Assembly: GCF_016342785.1 (NCBI RefSeq) | Contig: NZ_JAEINH010000011.1 | Coordinates: 22,775 to 86,774 of the forward strand | DNA: 64,000 bases | Source of the DNA: Sanguibacter suaedae | Lineage (GTDB): Bacteria > Actinomycetota > Actinomycetes > Actinomycetales > Cellulomonadaceae | Direction: 5' to 3' | Part shown: in pieces, positions 47,259 through 56,045 of the stretch | How positions within the stretch are numbered: the stretch's first letter is position 1 | Layout: each line of letters opens with the position of its first letter | Notes under the pieces: generated by a model | What the model was told of the DNA's origin: nothing | Seen by the model: the letters and a program-made list of their open reading frames with translations, nothing else | Databases searched by the model: none | Made by a program: the position numbers and the translations under genes

Positions 47259-48317
47259 GTGAGCATCCTCCGCCCCACCTCCCGCGCGGCCCGCGCCGCC
47301 GCGACCGTCGCCGGGGGCGCCCTCGCCCTCGCCGGTCTCGCCGCGTGCAGCACGGACTCCACCTCGTCCGGCGACTCGTCCGCCCCCGCCGCGGGCGCCG
47401 ACACCGACGCGTTCCCCGTGACCATCGAGCACGCCCTCGGCGAGACCGTCGTCGACTCCGCGCCCTCGTCCGTCGTGACCATCAGCTGGGCCAACCAGGA
47501 CGCCGTCATCGCGCTCGGCGTCGTGCCCACCGCCATGCCGTTCTCCACCTACGGCGGCGACGAGGACGGGTACCTCCCGTGGACCCTCGAGGCCCTCGAG
47601 GCGCTCGGCGACGAGCGGCCCACCCTCTTCTCCGAGGCCGACGGCACCCCCCTCGAGGACATCCAGACCGCCGCCCCCGACCTCATCCTCGGCACCTACT
47701 CCGGCCTCACGCAGGACGAGTACGACCAGCTGGAGAAGATCGCGCCCACCGTCGCGTACCCCGAGGTCGCGTGGGGCACCGACTGGAAGGACCAGCTCGA
47801 CGTCACCGGCCGCGCCCTCGGGCTCGAGGACCAGGCGGACGACCTCGAGTCGCAGATCGAGGAGGACATCGCCGCAGCCGTCGAGGCCGCCCCCGAGATC
47901 CAGGGCAAGACCTTCGCGTACCTGTCCTTCAGCTCGGCCGACCCGTCGACCGTCACCTACTACACGACCGAGGACTCCCGCGTGGAGTTCGTCGAGTCCC
48001 TCGGCCTCGAGAGCGCCCCGAGCATCGAGACCCTCTCCGAGGGCAACGACGAGTTCTTCGGGACCATCAGCGCCGAGCTCGCCGACACCATCGACGCGGA
48101 CATCGTCTTCGCGTACGTCGACAGCCCCGAGCACCTCGAGGCCGTCAAGGCCGACCCGCTCCTCGGCACCATCCCCGCCATCAAGTCCGGCGCCGTCGTC
48201 ACCCTCGACGACCCGACGTTCATCCTCTCCACGTCCGCCCCGTCGCCGCTGTCCATCCCGTGGGCCGTCGACCAGTACGTCCCGCTCATCCAGGCCGCCG
48301 CAGCCGAGACCGAGTGA
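47259..48317 (+). CDS. Iron-siderophore ABC transporter substrate-binding lipoprotein
   Basis: A 352-residue FepB/FhuD-type binding protein. A lipoprotein signal ends in LAGLAAC (Cys about residue 29), followed by a Ser/Thr-rich linker and the two-lobed periplasmic-binding domain: VVTISWANQDAVIALGVVP, PDLILGTYSGLTQDEYDQL, and GTIPAIKSGAVVTLDDP. GTG 47259 follows AGAAGG. It lies 105 bp downstream of the reductase and 19 bp upstream of the permease genes. It is presumably the receptor for the des product or a related xenosiderophore. Confidence 0.92.
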   Translation: MSILRPTSRAARAAATVAGGALALAGLAACSTDSTSSGDSSAPAAGADTDAFPVTIEHALGETVVDSAPSSVVTISWANQDAVIALGVVPTAMPFSTYGGDEDGYLPWTLEALEALGDERPTLFSEADGTPLEDIQTAAPDLILGTYSGLTQDEYDQLEKIAPTVAYPEVAWGTDWKDQLDVTGRALGLEDQADDLESQIEEDIAAAVEAAPEIQGKTFAYLSFSSADPSTVTYYTTEDSRVEFVESLGLESAPSIETLSEGNDEFFGTISAELADTIDADIVFAYVDSPEHLEAVKADPLLGTIPAIKSGAVVTLDDPTFILSTSAPSPLSIPWAVDQYVPLIQAAAAETE

Positions 48318-48336
48318 CGGGCAGCACCACCCGCCG

Positions 48337-49398
48337 ATGACCGCACCCGCCGTCCCGCACCAGCCGGTCGCACCCCGCACAGGGGCGCGGCCGGCTGGTC
48401 GGCGTCGGTCGGTCCTCGTCGTCGGCCTCGTCGCCGGGGCCGCCGCCCTCGTCCTCTGCGCCCTCGTGAGCGTCGCCGTCGGCGCCCGCGAGGTGCCCCT
48501 CGCCCACGCGTGGGACGCGCTCACCGCCTACACCCCCGGTGACATCGAGCACGAGGCCGTGCGCTCCCGCATCCCGCGCACCGTCCTCGGCCTCCTCGTC
48601 GGCGCGGCCCTCGGCCTCGCCGGCGCCCTCATGCAGGGCGTCACCCGCAACCCCCTCGCCGACCCGGGCATCCTCGGCGTCAACGCCGGCGCCTCCGTGC
48701 TCGTCGTCCTGGGGATCGTCGTCCTCGGCATCACCTCGCCCACCCAGTACGTGTGGTTCGCGTTCGCCGGGGCGGCCATGGCGTCCGTCGCCGTGTACGC
48801 CGTCGCGTCCCTGGGCCGTGGGGGCGCGACCCCCGTGAAGCTCGCGCTCGCCGGGGCGTGCATCACCGCCGCCCTCACGTCCCTCATCACCGCGATGCTC
48901 ATCACGAGCACCGACTCCCTCGACACCTTCCGGTTCTGGCAGGTGGGCGCCGTGTCCGGGCGGTCCATGGAGACCGTCGCCACGGTCGCCCCGTACCTCG
49001 CGGTCGGCGCCGTGGTGGCGCTGGCCAGCGGCCGCGTGCTCAACGCCCTGTCCCTCGGGGACGACGTGGCCCGCGGTCTCGGCCAGCACGTGGGGCGCTC
49101 CCGGGCCCTCGCGGCCGTGGGCATCGTCCTCCTCGCCGGCGGGTCCACGGCCGCGGCGGGGCCCGTCGCCTTCGTCGGCCTGACCGTGCCGCACGTCGCC
49201 CGCGCCGTCACCGGGCCCGACTACCGGTGGATCCTCCCGTACAGCGCCGTCCTCGGGGCGGGGCTCGTCGTGGTCTCGGACATCCTCGGGCGGGTCGTGG
49301 CGCGCCCCGGCCAGCTGCAGGTGGGCATCGTCACCGCGGTCCTCGGCGCGCCGGTGTTCATCGCGCTGGTGCGCCGCCGGAAGCTGGCCGAGCTGTGA
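48337..49398 (+). CDS. Iron-siderophore ABC permease (FepD-like)
   Basis: A 353-residue FecCD-family permease with about nine to ten helices. SRIPRTVLGLLVGAALGLAG and GVTRNPLADPGILGVNAGAS are the family's signature blocks, and GPVAFVGLTVPHVARAVTGPD is the ATPase-contact loop. It begins 19 bp after the binding-protein gene. The stop overlaps the next permease by 4 bp, giving a heterodimeric channel. Confidence 0.93.
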   Translation: MTAPAVPHQPVAPRTGARPAGRRRSVLVVGLVAGAAALVLCALVSVAVGAREVPLAHAWDALTAYTPGDIEHEAVRSRIPRTVLGLLVGAALGLAGALMQGVTRNPLADPGILGVNAGASVLVVLGIVVLGITSPTQYVWFAFAGAAMASVAVYAVASLGRGGATPVKLALAGACITAALTSLITAMLITSTDSLDTFRFWQVGAVSGRSMETVATVAPYLAVGAVVALASGRVLNALSLGDDVARGLGQHVGRSRALAAVGIVLLAGGSTAAAGPVAFVGLTVPHVARAVTGPDYRWILPYSAVLGAGLVVVSDILGRVVARPGQLQVGIVTAVLGAPVFIALVRRRKLAEL

Positions 49399-50507
49399 CG
49401 GCCGACGTGCGCCCGGTCGTGACACCGCCGAGCGCTCCAGCTGCGCCGCCCGTTGCGCCCGGCCACGGTGCGGGGCCCGGGGGTGCGGAGCGGGTGCGTG
49501 CCGCCCGGCGCTCCCGGGGGCGTCGCGCGCGCGTCGTGAGCTGGTCGCTCGGTGCGCTCGTCCTCGTCCTGTTCGTGGTGACGCTGTGCGTGGGGACGTT
49601 CCAGGTGTCGGTGGTCGACGCGTTCCGGATCATCGGTGGCGCGCAGATCCAGGGTGCGACGTTCGTCGTGTGGGACCTGCGCCTGCCGCGTGCCCTCACG
49701 GCCGTGGGTGTGGGTGCGGCGTTCGGGCTGTCGGGTGCGATCTTCCAGACGTTGGTGCGCAACCCGTTGGCGAGCCCCGACATCATCGGGATCACGTCGG
49801 GGGCGAGCGCTGCGGCGGTCGTGGCGATCACGATGTTCGGGCTGAACCCGGCGCTGGCGGCGCCGGTGGCGTTCGCGGGTGCCCTGGTCACGGCGACCCT
49901 GATCTACACGTTGGCGTGGCGGGGCGCGGTGTCCGGGTACCGCCTGGTCCTCGTGGGCATCGGGATGGCCGCGGTCCTCAACGCGGTGGTGAGCTATGCG
50001 ATGACGCGCGCCGAGGTGACGGACGCCGCGGAGGCGCTCGTGTGGCTCACGGGGTCGCTCAACGCGAGCACGTGGTCGCGGCTGCCGGGCCTGTTCCTGC
50101 CGCTGGCGGTGCTGCTGCCTGCCGCCCTGGTGCTGGCGCGCCCGTTGCGGGGGTTGCAGCTGGGTGACGACCTGGCGGCGGGTCTGGGTGTGCGGACGGA
50201 GCGGTCGAAGGTGGTGCTCATCGTGGTGGCCGTGGGTCTGGCGGCGATCGCGACGGCGGCGGCGGGGCCGGTGGCGTTCGTGGCGTTCGTGTCGGGGCCG
50301 ATCGCGCGCCGGTTGGCGCGCGGGTCGGGGCTGGCGTTGGTGCCGGCGGCGCTGGTGGGGGCGTCGGTGGTCCTGGCGGCCGATTTTGTGGGTGCGCAGC
50401 TGTTGGGTGGGGTGCGCATGCCGGTGGGCATCATCACGGGCGTCGTGGGCGCACCGTTCCTCTTGTGGCTGTTGGCGCAGTCGAACCGCACCGGAAGGGG
50501 TGGGTGA
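49395..50507 (+). CDS. Iron-siderophore ABC permease (FepG-like)
   Basis: A 370-residue second FecCD-family subunit. It has a 55-residue Pro/Arg-rich cytoplasmic N-terminus, then helices with LRLPRALTAVGVGAAFGLSG, TLVRNPLASPDIIGITSGAS and GPVAFVAFVSGPIARRLARG. GTG 49395 overlaps the upstream stop. Codon choice shifts here toward GTG, TTG, GCG and GGT, compared with the C-ending codons of the preceding three genes, and stays shifted in the ATPase gene. Confidence 0.92.
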   Translation: MTADVRPVVTPPSAPAAPPVAPGHGAGPGGAERVRAARRSRGRRARVVSWSLGALVLVLFVVTLCVGTFQVSVVDAFRIIGGAQIQGATFVVWDLRLPRALTAVGVGAAFGLSGAIFQTLVRNPLASPDIIGITSGASAAAVVAITMFGLNPALAAPVAFAGALVTATLIYTLAWRGAVSGYRLVLVGIGMAAVLNAVVSYAMTRAEVTDAAEALVWLTGSLNASTWSRLPGLFLPLAVLLPAALVLARPLRGLQLGDDLAAGLGVRTERSKVVLIVVAVGLAAIATAAAGPVAFVAFVSGPIARRLARGSGLALVPAALVGASVVLAADFVGAQLLGGVRMPVGIITGVVGAPFLLWLLAQSNRTGRGG

Positions 50508-50508
50508 C

Positions 50509-51342
50509 GTGGAGCATCATGGTCTTGCCGCGGAGTCGTTGACGTTGGGGTACGACTCGCGGGTGGTGGTCCCGGATCTGAGCGTGGTGGTCCCTCCGGG
50601 GAAGATCACGGTGATCGTGGGCGCGAACGCGTGCGGGAAGTCGACGTTGTTGCGCGGTTTGGCGCGGTTGTTGGCGCCGTCGGGTGGTCGGGTGCTGCTG
50701 GACGGGAAGGACATCCGGTCGCGGTCGACGCGGGACGTGGCGCGGGTGCTGGGGTTGTTGCCGCAGACGCCGATCGCGCCGGAGGGCATCACGGTCGCGG
50801 ACCTGGTGGGGCGGGGCCGGCACCCGCACCAGGGGTGGTTGCGGCAGTGGGGTCCTGAGGACGACGTGGCCGTGGCCGACGCGTTGGAGGCGACGGGGAC
50901 GGCTGACCTGGCGGAGCGGTCGGTGGATGAGCTGTCGGGTGGGCAGCGTCAGCGGGTGTGGATCGCGATGGCGTTGGCGCAGCAGACGGACCTGTTGTTG
51001 TTGGACGAGCCGACGACGTTCTTGGACGTGGCGCACCAGATCGAGGTGCTGGATCTGTTGTGCGGTCTGAACCGGTCGTCGGGGCGGACGATCGTCATGG
51101 TGCTGCACGACCTGAACCTGTCGGCCCGGTACGCGGATCATCTGATCGCGATGAAGCAGGGGCAGATCCACAGTCAGGGGTCACCGCAGGAGGTGGTGAC
51201 GGCTGCGGGCGTGGAGGACGTGTTCGGGTTGCGGTGCCGGGTGATCGACGACCCGGAGACGGGGACACCGCTGATGGTGCCGATCGCGGCACCGCACCTC
51301 ATCGGCCCTGGGCGGTTCGGGGTGCGGTCGGGCGTGGCCTGA
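50509..51342 (+). CDS. Iron-siderophore ABC transporter ATPase (FepC-like)
   Basis: A 277-residue nucleotide-binding subunit. Walker A is GANACGKST (near residue 40), the ABC signature is LSGGQRQR, Walker B is LLLLDEPTT, and VLHDLNLSARYADH holds the switch His. GTG 50509 begins 1 bp after the permease stop and follows GGAAGGGG. The many TTG and GTG codons are unlike those of the upstream transporter genes. It ends 3 bp from the convergent gene at 51346, with no hairpin between. Confidence 0.93.
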   Translation: MEHHGLAAESLTLGYDSRVVVPDLSVVVPPGKITVIVGANACGKSTLLRGLARLLAPSGGRVLLDGKDIRSRSTRDVARVLGLLPQTPIAPEGITVADLVGRGRHPHQGWLRQWGPEDDVAVADALEATGTADLAERSVDELSGGQRQRVWIAMALAQQTDLLLLDEPTTFLDVAHQIEVLDLLCGLNRSSGRTIVMVLHDLNLSARYADHLIAMKQGQIHSQGSPQEVVTAAGVEDVFGLRCRVIDDPETGTPLMVPIAAPHLIGPGRFGVRSGVA

Positions 51343-51345
51343 GGG

Positions 51346-52779
51346 TCACCACTCGTCGTCGTCCGGTTCAGGTGCGGCCGGGCGTGGTGCGGCGGCGAGC
51401 GCGGCGCGGGACCCGGCGCGCATGGCGGCGACCGGGTCGGGTCGGGTGGGGTCGTCGTCGATGCGTGGCGCGATGTAGCCGCCGTCGGTCCGGCGTCGGT
51501 CCTTGGACGAGCTGCCGGCGCCGGCACCGCCGCCGCCCATGACCCCGTGGGTGCCGGACGCGCCCGACGCGCCGCCGGTACCCGTGGTCCCCGGTGCGCT
51601 CCCGGGCATGCCTGCGCCGCGTGCGCCGACGGTTCCGCCTGTGCCTGCGCCGCCCGGGCCTGCGATACCGGTGGCGCCTGCACGGGAGCCGGCACCGGTG
51701 CCTCCGCCTCCGAAGAGGCCTGATCCTGCCGCCCCGAGGGCACCGGACCGGGCGCCACCGAGAAGACCTGCCGCCCCGGCGCCGACCACACCGGCGCCGA
51801 GTCCTGCAGGTCCGTGGCCGCTGCTGCCCATAGCGCTGCTCCCGCCGGCCGCACCGGTCCCGAACCCGCTGCCGAGGGCCGACGCGCTCGCCCGGTCACC
51901 GGCACCGAGACCGCCTGTGCGGTCGACGTACCCGCCGGTGGTGCCGTCGACGGACGTGTGGTTGCCGGGTCCGCCCGCGGGTCCCCCGGTGCCGCCTGCG
52001 CCTGAGCCCGCGTCGGTGGCGTGGTCACCCGCGCCCACCGCACCGGCGCCGTGGTCGCCCGCGCCGGTCCCGCCGGTGCCTGCCCCGTACCCGGTGCTGC
52101 CCGTCCCACCGGGGTTCCCGGCCCAACCGGAGGTGACCTGTGCGCTCCCGGTCCCGCCGTTCCCGGGTGTACCAGGACCGTAGGGTGTGCTGCCGTGCCC
52201 GCCCGTGGTGCTGGGCCCGTAGCCGCCCGGGGATGTCGCGCCGGACCAGCCGTCCCTCCCGGTGTCGCTCGGCAGGGTGGGGCCGGGCATGAGGGACTGG
52301 GGGTCGACGGCGTTCTCCTCCGCGAAGATCTTGATGCTGTCGACGGTGGACCGCATGGCGGCTGCCTGCGCGTCGATGCGTTGCAGGGCGAGGGCCGCCT
52401 GGGTCTCCACCTGGTCGTCGCTGAGGGGCGCGCTCTGCATGAGGTCGCTGACCTGGTACGACGGCCCGCCGAGGCCGTCGGCGAGCGTGCGGTTGGTGGC
52501 GACCAGCTCCTCGGCCTGCTCCGCGACGGTCTTCAACGAGGTGACGTTCGCGGAGTGCTCGTACAGCTTGCGGCCGAGCTCGACGAACGACTCCGCCGAG
52601 TCCTCCGCCGAGCGCCCTGTCCAGCCGACGTCGGCGGCGATCCTGCTCAGGGACGCCGCGACCTCGTCGAGCGCCGCGCTCGCATTGCCGAGCTTCATGG
52701 AATCGTAGGATCCGGAGTCGATGACCGAGGACTGGTGGATCCGGTCCAGGGCCCTCTTGTTGGTTCCTTCTGTCGACAT
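51346..52779 (-). CDS. WXG-like protein with long Gly-rich tail (type VII substrate candidate)
   Basis: A 477-residue protein. The N-terminal 150 residues are helical, with a WxG-like turn at VGWTGRSAEDSAES (Trp53-Thr-Gly55) resembling WXG100/PPE-type secreted proteins. Residues about 165-440 are a Gly/Ala/Ser/Thr low-complexity region, and the C-terminus is acidic, ending DDDEW. No signal peptide is seen. A strong ribosome site precedes the ATG. Type VII export is inferred from fold-like features; no EccC-type ATPase gene is in the window. It is the last of three same-strand genes. Confidence 0.55.
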   Translation of the reverse strand: MSTEGTNKRALDRIHQSSVIDSGSYDSMKLGNASAALDEVAASLSRIAADVGWTGRSAEDSAESFVELGRKLYEHSANVTSLKTVAEQAEELVATNRTLADGLGGPSYQVSDLMQSAPLSDDQVETQAALALQRIDAQAAAMRSTVDSIKIFAEENAVDPQSLMPGPTLPSDTGRDGWSGATSPGGYGPSTTGGHGSTPYGPGTPGNGGTGSAQVTSGWAGNPGGTGSTGYGAGTGGTGAGDHGAGAVGAGDHATDAGSGAGGTGGPAGGPGNHTSVDGTTGGYVDRTGGLGAGDRASASALGSGFGTGAAGGSSAMGSSGHGPAGLGAGVVGAGAAGLLGGARSGALGAAGSGLFGGGGTGAGSRAGATGIAGPGGAGTGGTVGARGAGMPGSAPGTTGTGGASGASGTHGVMGGGGAGAGSSSKDRRRTDGGYIAPRIDDDPTRPDPVAAMRAGSRAALAAAPRPAAPEPDDDEW

Positions 52780-52823
52780 AAGTCCTCCTGGGGTGGGTCC
52801 GGCTGGACTGCGTGTCTACGTCG

Positions 52824-53558
52824 TCAGACAGCCGTGTAGTGGACGAGGACGTAGTCGGGTCGGCCGTCGGGTCCGATCCAGTCGATGAAGATCTGCCACT
52901 GGCCTCCTGCCACCTGGGAGGGGGGGATCTCGACGCACGGGACCCCTTCGGCCGACGGGTCCTCGTTCACGTAGCCCGGCCAGTAGGTCTCGACGGCCAT
53001 CCCGTACCTGCCGCACGTGTTGATGGCGGTCGTCGTGCCGTCGGCGGCGAGGTGGCTCACGGTGATGGAGTTGAGCCGGTCCTGGTCGTCGGTGTCCCCG
53101 TTGTAGACGATGCTGGACGGTGCGGAGACGTAGACCATGCCGGGTTCTGGTGGATACCAGTCCATCGTGCTGGGGCTGGTCTGCTGGAGCTGGGGTTCGA
53201 GCTCGGGCCAGCTGTCGGTGTCGGTCTCGCCGATGGTCATGGTCCAGTCGTCGAGGATGACGAAGGTGTCGCCGGGCCCGTACGGGTTCTCGGGGGTGCC
53301 CACGGTCACCCCCGGGACCTCGGCCTCCTCGGCCTCCTCGGACGACGCCGCGGGGCCGGGAGTCGTTCCGGCGGCCGGTGTCGTCGCAGGATCCGATCCG
53401 TCGGAACCGTCACCGAGGGCTCCCGAGATCACCAGGGCTCCGGCGGCCGCGCCCACGACGAGTGCTCCGGCCAGCGCGACGAGTGCCGGGCGTCGTGCCG
53501 AACGTGGTGCGCCTGCTCGTACCGGTTCCCGGGGGTCCGGGGTCTCCGACTGTGACAC
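52824..53558 (-). CDS. Membrane-anchored protein with Ig-like ectodomain
   Basis: A 244-residue protein with a basic cytoplasmic start, one membrane helix (LVALAGALVVGAAAGALVIS), a Thr/Pro/Ala/Glu-rich stalk, and a beta-rich outer domain (DTFVILDDWTMTIGETDTDS, GMVYVSAPSSIVYNG) that resembles telokin/DUF4352-type folds. Two Cys (NTCGRYG and VPCVEI) could form a disulfide. The GTG start is 53556-53558. It sits between two helical WXG-like candidates on the same strand, so it may be a cell-surface partner of them. Confidence 0.55.
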   Translation of the reverse strand: MSQSETPDPREPVRAGAPRSARRPALVALAGALVVGAAAGALVISGALGDGSDGSDPATTPAAGTTPGPAASSEEAEEAEVPGVTVGTPENPYGPGDTFVILDDWTMTIGETDTDSWPELEPQLQQTSPSTMDWYPPEPGMVYVSAPSSIVYNGDTDDQDRLNSITVSHLAADGTTTAINTCGRYGMAVETYWPGYVNEDPSAEGVPCVEIPPSQVAGGQWQIFIDWIGPDGRPDYVLVHYTAV

Positions 53559-53588
53559 GGGTGGTGCCTTCCTGCTGGTGTGACGTTC

Positions 53589-54035
53589 CTAGAACGGCTG
53601 CTGGTGCTGGTGGGTCTTGATGATGTGCCCGTTCTGCTGGACGTCCGGGGTGGGGATCGGGGGCGGGGCGAGCGCGTCGTCGATCCGTCGTTCGAGCGAG
53701 CTCAGGGCGTCGAGCGCTGCCTGGTCCTGCCACTGCATGTCGGTGGCGAAGGTACGGATCGCCTCGGCCATGCCCACGAGCTTGAGCTCGGCCTGGTCGA
53801 GGACCGCGATGATCGCGGACGAGGCGTCCCTGTACGTCTGGGCGAAGGTGACCAGCGACGGCACCGTCGACCACGACTGCCGGGCGGGGCGCGTCGCGAT
53901 CGACTCGAGCTCGTCGCGAGCCGTCGCGAGCCGGCTGAGGGCTCCTTCGACTGCCGTGGCCTTCGCGAGCAGCTCCTCGATCGAGTTGATCGTGACGGTT
54001 CCCGTCGGCACGACCGTCGGTAGATCGCTTGCCAC
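53589..54035 (-). CDS. Small helical protein, possible WXG/ESX-like
   Basis: A 148-residue protein with no signal peptide. Residues 15-120 form two long predicted helices ([20 protein letters not shown] and [20 protein letters not shown]) separated by a turn at [10 protein letters not shown], where a Trp sits as in WXG100 proteins although the G is missing. The tail is Pro/Gln/His-rich. The GTG start (54033-54035) follows a G-rich ribosome site. It is first of the three-gene unit. I do not recognise a named family. Confidence 0.5.
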   Translation of the reverse strand: MASDLPTVVPTGTVTINSIEELLAKATAVEGALSRLATARDELESIATRPARQSWSTVPSLVTFAQTYRDASSAIIAVLDQAELKLVGMAEAIRTFATDMQWQDQAALDALSSLERRIDDALAPPPIPTPDVQQNGHIIKTHQHQQPF

Positions 54036-54126
54036 GATGTCCCCCCATGTCGATTCGTCGCACGCCCGAGGCGGTACGTGTCCTCCAGCAGATTAGGTCA
54101 CGGCGAAGGCTGCGTGGGGTTCCGCG

Positions 54127-54146
54127 CATGGGGCGAGGTCCCCATG
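54127..54146. promoter_or_regulatory. Palindrome upstream of the purS promoter
   Basis: CATGGGG (54127-54133) and CCCCATG (54140-54146) are perfect inverted arms 6 bp apart. They lie 35 bp upstream of the likely purS -10 TAAACT (54181-54186) and about 90 bp from the start of the divergent WXG-like gene. They could be an operator for either. No purine regulator site of this form is known to me. Confidence 0.35.
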
Positions 54147-54245
54147 GTGGGCGCCCCGCGGGTGGGCTGGACGCTCGCGATAAACTGGCCCCCGCTGCAG
54201 CCACCCGCCGCTCCAGCGCACCAGATCCGATCCTGAGGAGCCCCT

Positions 54246-54512
54246 GTGGGACGCGTAGTCGTCGACGTCATGCCGAAGCCCGAGATCCTCGACCCGCAGG
54301 GGAAGGCCGTCGCCGGTGCCCTGCCGCGTCTCGGCCTCGACCAGTTCGTGAGCGTCCGTCAGGGCAAGCGGTTCGAGCTCGAGGTCGAGGGCGACGTCAC
54401 CCCCGAGGTCCTCGCCGCCGCCCGAGAGGCCGCGGAGCGTGTGCTGTCCAACCCGATCATCGAGGACGTCGTGAACGTCGTCGACGCCGCCGCCGAGGTC
54501 TCGCAGGCATGA
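54246..54512 (+). CDS. purS: FGAM synthetase subunit PurS
   Basis: An 88-residue small subunit of the three-part FGAM synthetase (PurSQL). It starts [20 protein letters not shown], the family's hallmark, and carries [16 protein letters not shown] 54246 follows GAGGAG. It is the first gene of a purSQ unit; purL is not in the window. A -10 TAAACT (54181-54186) gives a leader of about 50 nt. Confidence 0.93.
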   Translation: MGRVVVDVMPKPEILDPQGKAVAGALPRLGLDQFVSVRQGKRFELEVEGDVTPEVLAAAREAAERVLSNPIIEDVVNVVDAAAEVSQA

Positions 54513-55222
54513 CCACCCTCACCGACGCCCGCGTCGGCGTCATCACGTTCCCCGGCACCCTCGACGACCGCGACGCCGCGCGCGCCGTGCGCCTCGCAGG
54601 CGGGACCGCGGTGCCCCTGTGGCACGCGGACGCCGACCTCCACGACGTCGACGCCGTAGTCCTCCCCGGCGGGTTCTCCTACGGGGACTACCTGCGTGCC
54701 GGCGCCATCTCCCGGTTCGCACCCGTCATGGAGTCGCTCGTCGACGCCGCCCAGGGTGGGCTGCCCGTCCTCGGCATCTGCAACGGCTTCCAGATCCTCA
54801 CCGAGGCCCACCTGCTGCCCGGCTCCATGATCAAGAACGACCACCTGGCGTTCGTCTGCCGCGAGCAGACCCTCACCGTCGAGAACACCGGCACCGCGTG
54901 GACGCGCGACTTCGAGGACGGTGAGGAGATCACCATCCCCCTGAAGAACCAGGACGGCCAGTTCGTCGCCGACGAGCGCACCCTCGACGAGCTCGAGGGG
55001 GAGGGGCGCGTCGTGTTCCGCTACTCCGGGTGGAACCCCAACGGGTCACGCCGCGGCATCGCCGGCATCAGCAACGAGGCCGGGAACGTCGTCGGACTCA
55101 TGCCCCACCCGGAGCACGCCGTCGAGAAGGGCTTCGGCACCGCCGGGGACGCCGGACCCCGGGCAGGCACCGACGGCCTGAAGTTCTTCACGTCGGTCCT
55201 CAGCACCCTCGTCCACGCCTGA
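54509..55222 (+). CDS. purQ: FGAM synthetase glutaminase subunit PurQ
   Basis: A 237-residue class I glutamine amidotransferase that feeds ammonia to PurL. The start [16 protein letters not shown], the oxyanion loop [17 protein letters not shown], the nucleophile Cys in [13 protein letters not shown] and the His-Glu pair in MPHPEHAVE are complete. ATG 54509 overlaps the purS stop by 4 bp. An acetyltransferase gene begins 3 bp after its stop. Confidence 0.95.
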   Translation: MTTLTDARVGVITFPGTLDDRDAARAVRLAGGTAVPLWHADADLHDVDAVVLPGGFSYGDYLRAGAISRFAPVMESLVDAAQGGLPVLGICNGFQILTEAHLLPGSMIKNDHLAFVCREQTLTVENTGTAWTRDFEDGEEITIPLKNQDGQFVADERTLDELEGEGRVVFRYSGWNPNGSRRGIAGISNEAGNVVGLMPHPEHAVEKGFGTAGDAGPRAGTDGLKFFTSVLSTLVHA

Positions 55223-55225
55223 CCC

Positions 55226-55768
55226 ATGGTCGCGGAGACGACCCAGCACACCACCGCGGCCCGGCCCGACTCCGGTGACGTGACCCTCGAGGCCGTCGCG
55301 TGGGACCACCCGGCAGGCGTCGCGCTGCGCGACGCGCAGCAGGCCGAGCTGCGAGCCAGGTACGGCACGGACGACGAGCCCGGCCCACCACCCACCGGTG
55401 ACGGGCTCGTCGTCCTCCTGCTGCTCACCGTCGACGGGCACCCCGTCGGGTGCGGTGCCGTCCAGGACATCACCGGGCTCTACCCCGAGCACGGCCACGG
55501 GCCCGTGGGTGAGGTGAAACGCCTCTACGTCGAACCCGGATCGCGTGGGCGCGGCCTGTCCCGGCGCATCATGCGCGAGCTCCACGCCCGCGCCACGGTG
55601 CACGGACTCCACCGGCTCGTCCTCGAGACCGGCGACGCCCAGCCCGAGGCCGTCGGGCTCTACGAGTCCCTCGGGTACAGGCGCATCCCGAACTACGGGG
55701 CGTACGCCGCCGACCCCCGATCCCTGTGCTTCACCCTCGACCTCACCGACAGGACCACACCCGCATGA
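55226..55768 (+). CDS. GNAT-family N-acetyltransferase
   Basis: A 180-residue acetyltransferase. The acetyl-CoA loop is VEPGSRGRGLSRRIM, preceded by VGEVKRLYV and followed by ETGDAQPEAVGLYESLGYRRI, the standard GNAT order. The acceptor is unknown. It lies 3 bp after purQ and overlaps the next small gene by 4 bp, so it is probably expressed with the pur genes without being part of the pathway. Confidence 0.85.
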   Translation: MVAETTQHTTAARPDSGDVTLEAVAWDHPAGVALRDAQQAELRARYGTDDEPGPPPTGDGLVVLLLLTVDGHPVGCGAVQDITGLYPEHGHGPVGEVKRLYVEPGSRGRGLSRRIMRELHARATVHGLHRLVLETGDAQPEAVGLYESLGYRRIPNYGAYAADPRSLCFTLDLTDRTTPA

Positions 55769-55953
55769 CGGTCGTCATCTCCCTCGCGATCATCGCCGTC
55801 GTGGTCGTCGCCATCCGCTCCTCCTCCCGCGGGACCCACCGTCGCGGCGGGGGCGGTCACGGCGGCGACAGCAGCGACGGCGGCTCCTGGTGGTCCGACG
55901 GCGGCAGCGACTCCGGCGGGTCCGACGGCGGTGGTGGAGGCGGCGGCGACTGA
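55765..55953 (+). CDS. Small Gly/Ser/Asp-rich single-pass membrane peptide
   Basis: A 62-residue peptide: one N-terminal hydrophobic helix (MTVVISLAIIAVVVVAI), then a basic turn, then a Gly/Ser/Asp low-complexity tail with one WW pair. ATG 55765 overlaps the acetyltransferase stop (ATGA), which supports real translation. Function is unknown. It resembles other actinobacterial short ORFs with a membrane helix and Gly-rich tail. Confidence 0.55.
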   Translation: MTVVISLAIIAVVVVAIRSSSRGTHRRGGGGHGGDSSDGGSWWSDGGSDSGGSDGGGGGGGD

Positions 55954-56045
55954 CCCGGGCCTCCGGGGGCGGGCCCGACGTCGCCGACCTACCGTGGGAG
56001 GACCACGCCGGTGACACCGAGACCGGCCGACAGGAGGGACGCACC

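Noticed and set aside
46098..48524. 808-codon open frame on the minus strand opposite the siderophore uptake genes
   Set aside because: Composition is low-complexity Gly/Glu/Val/Asp; the plus-strand frames here have clear families. It is a shadow frame.
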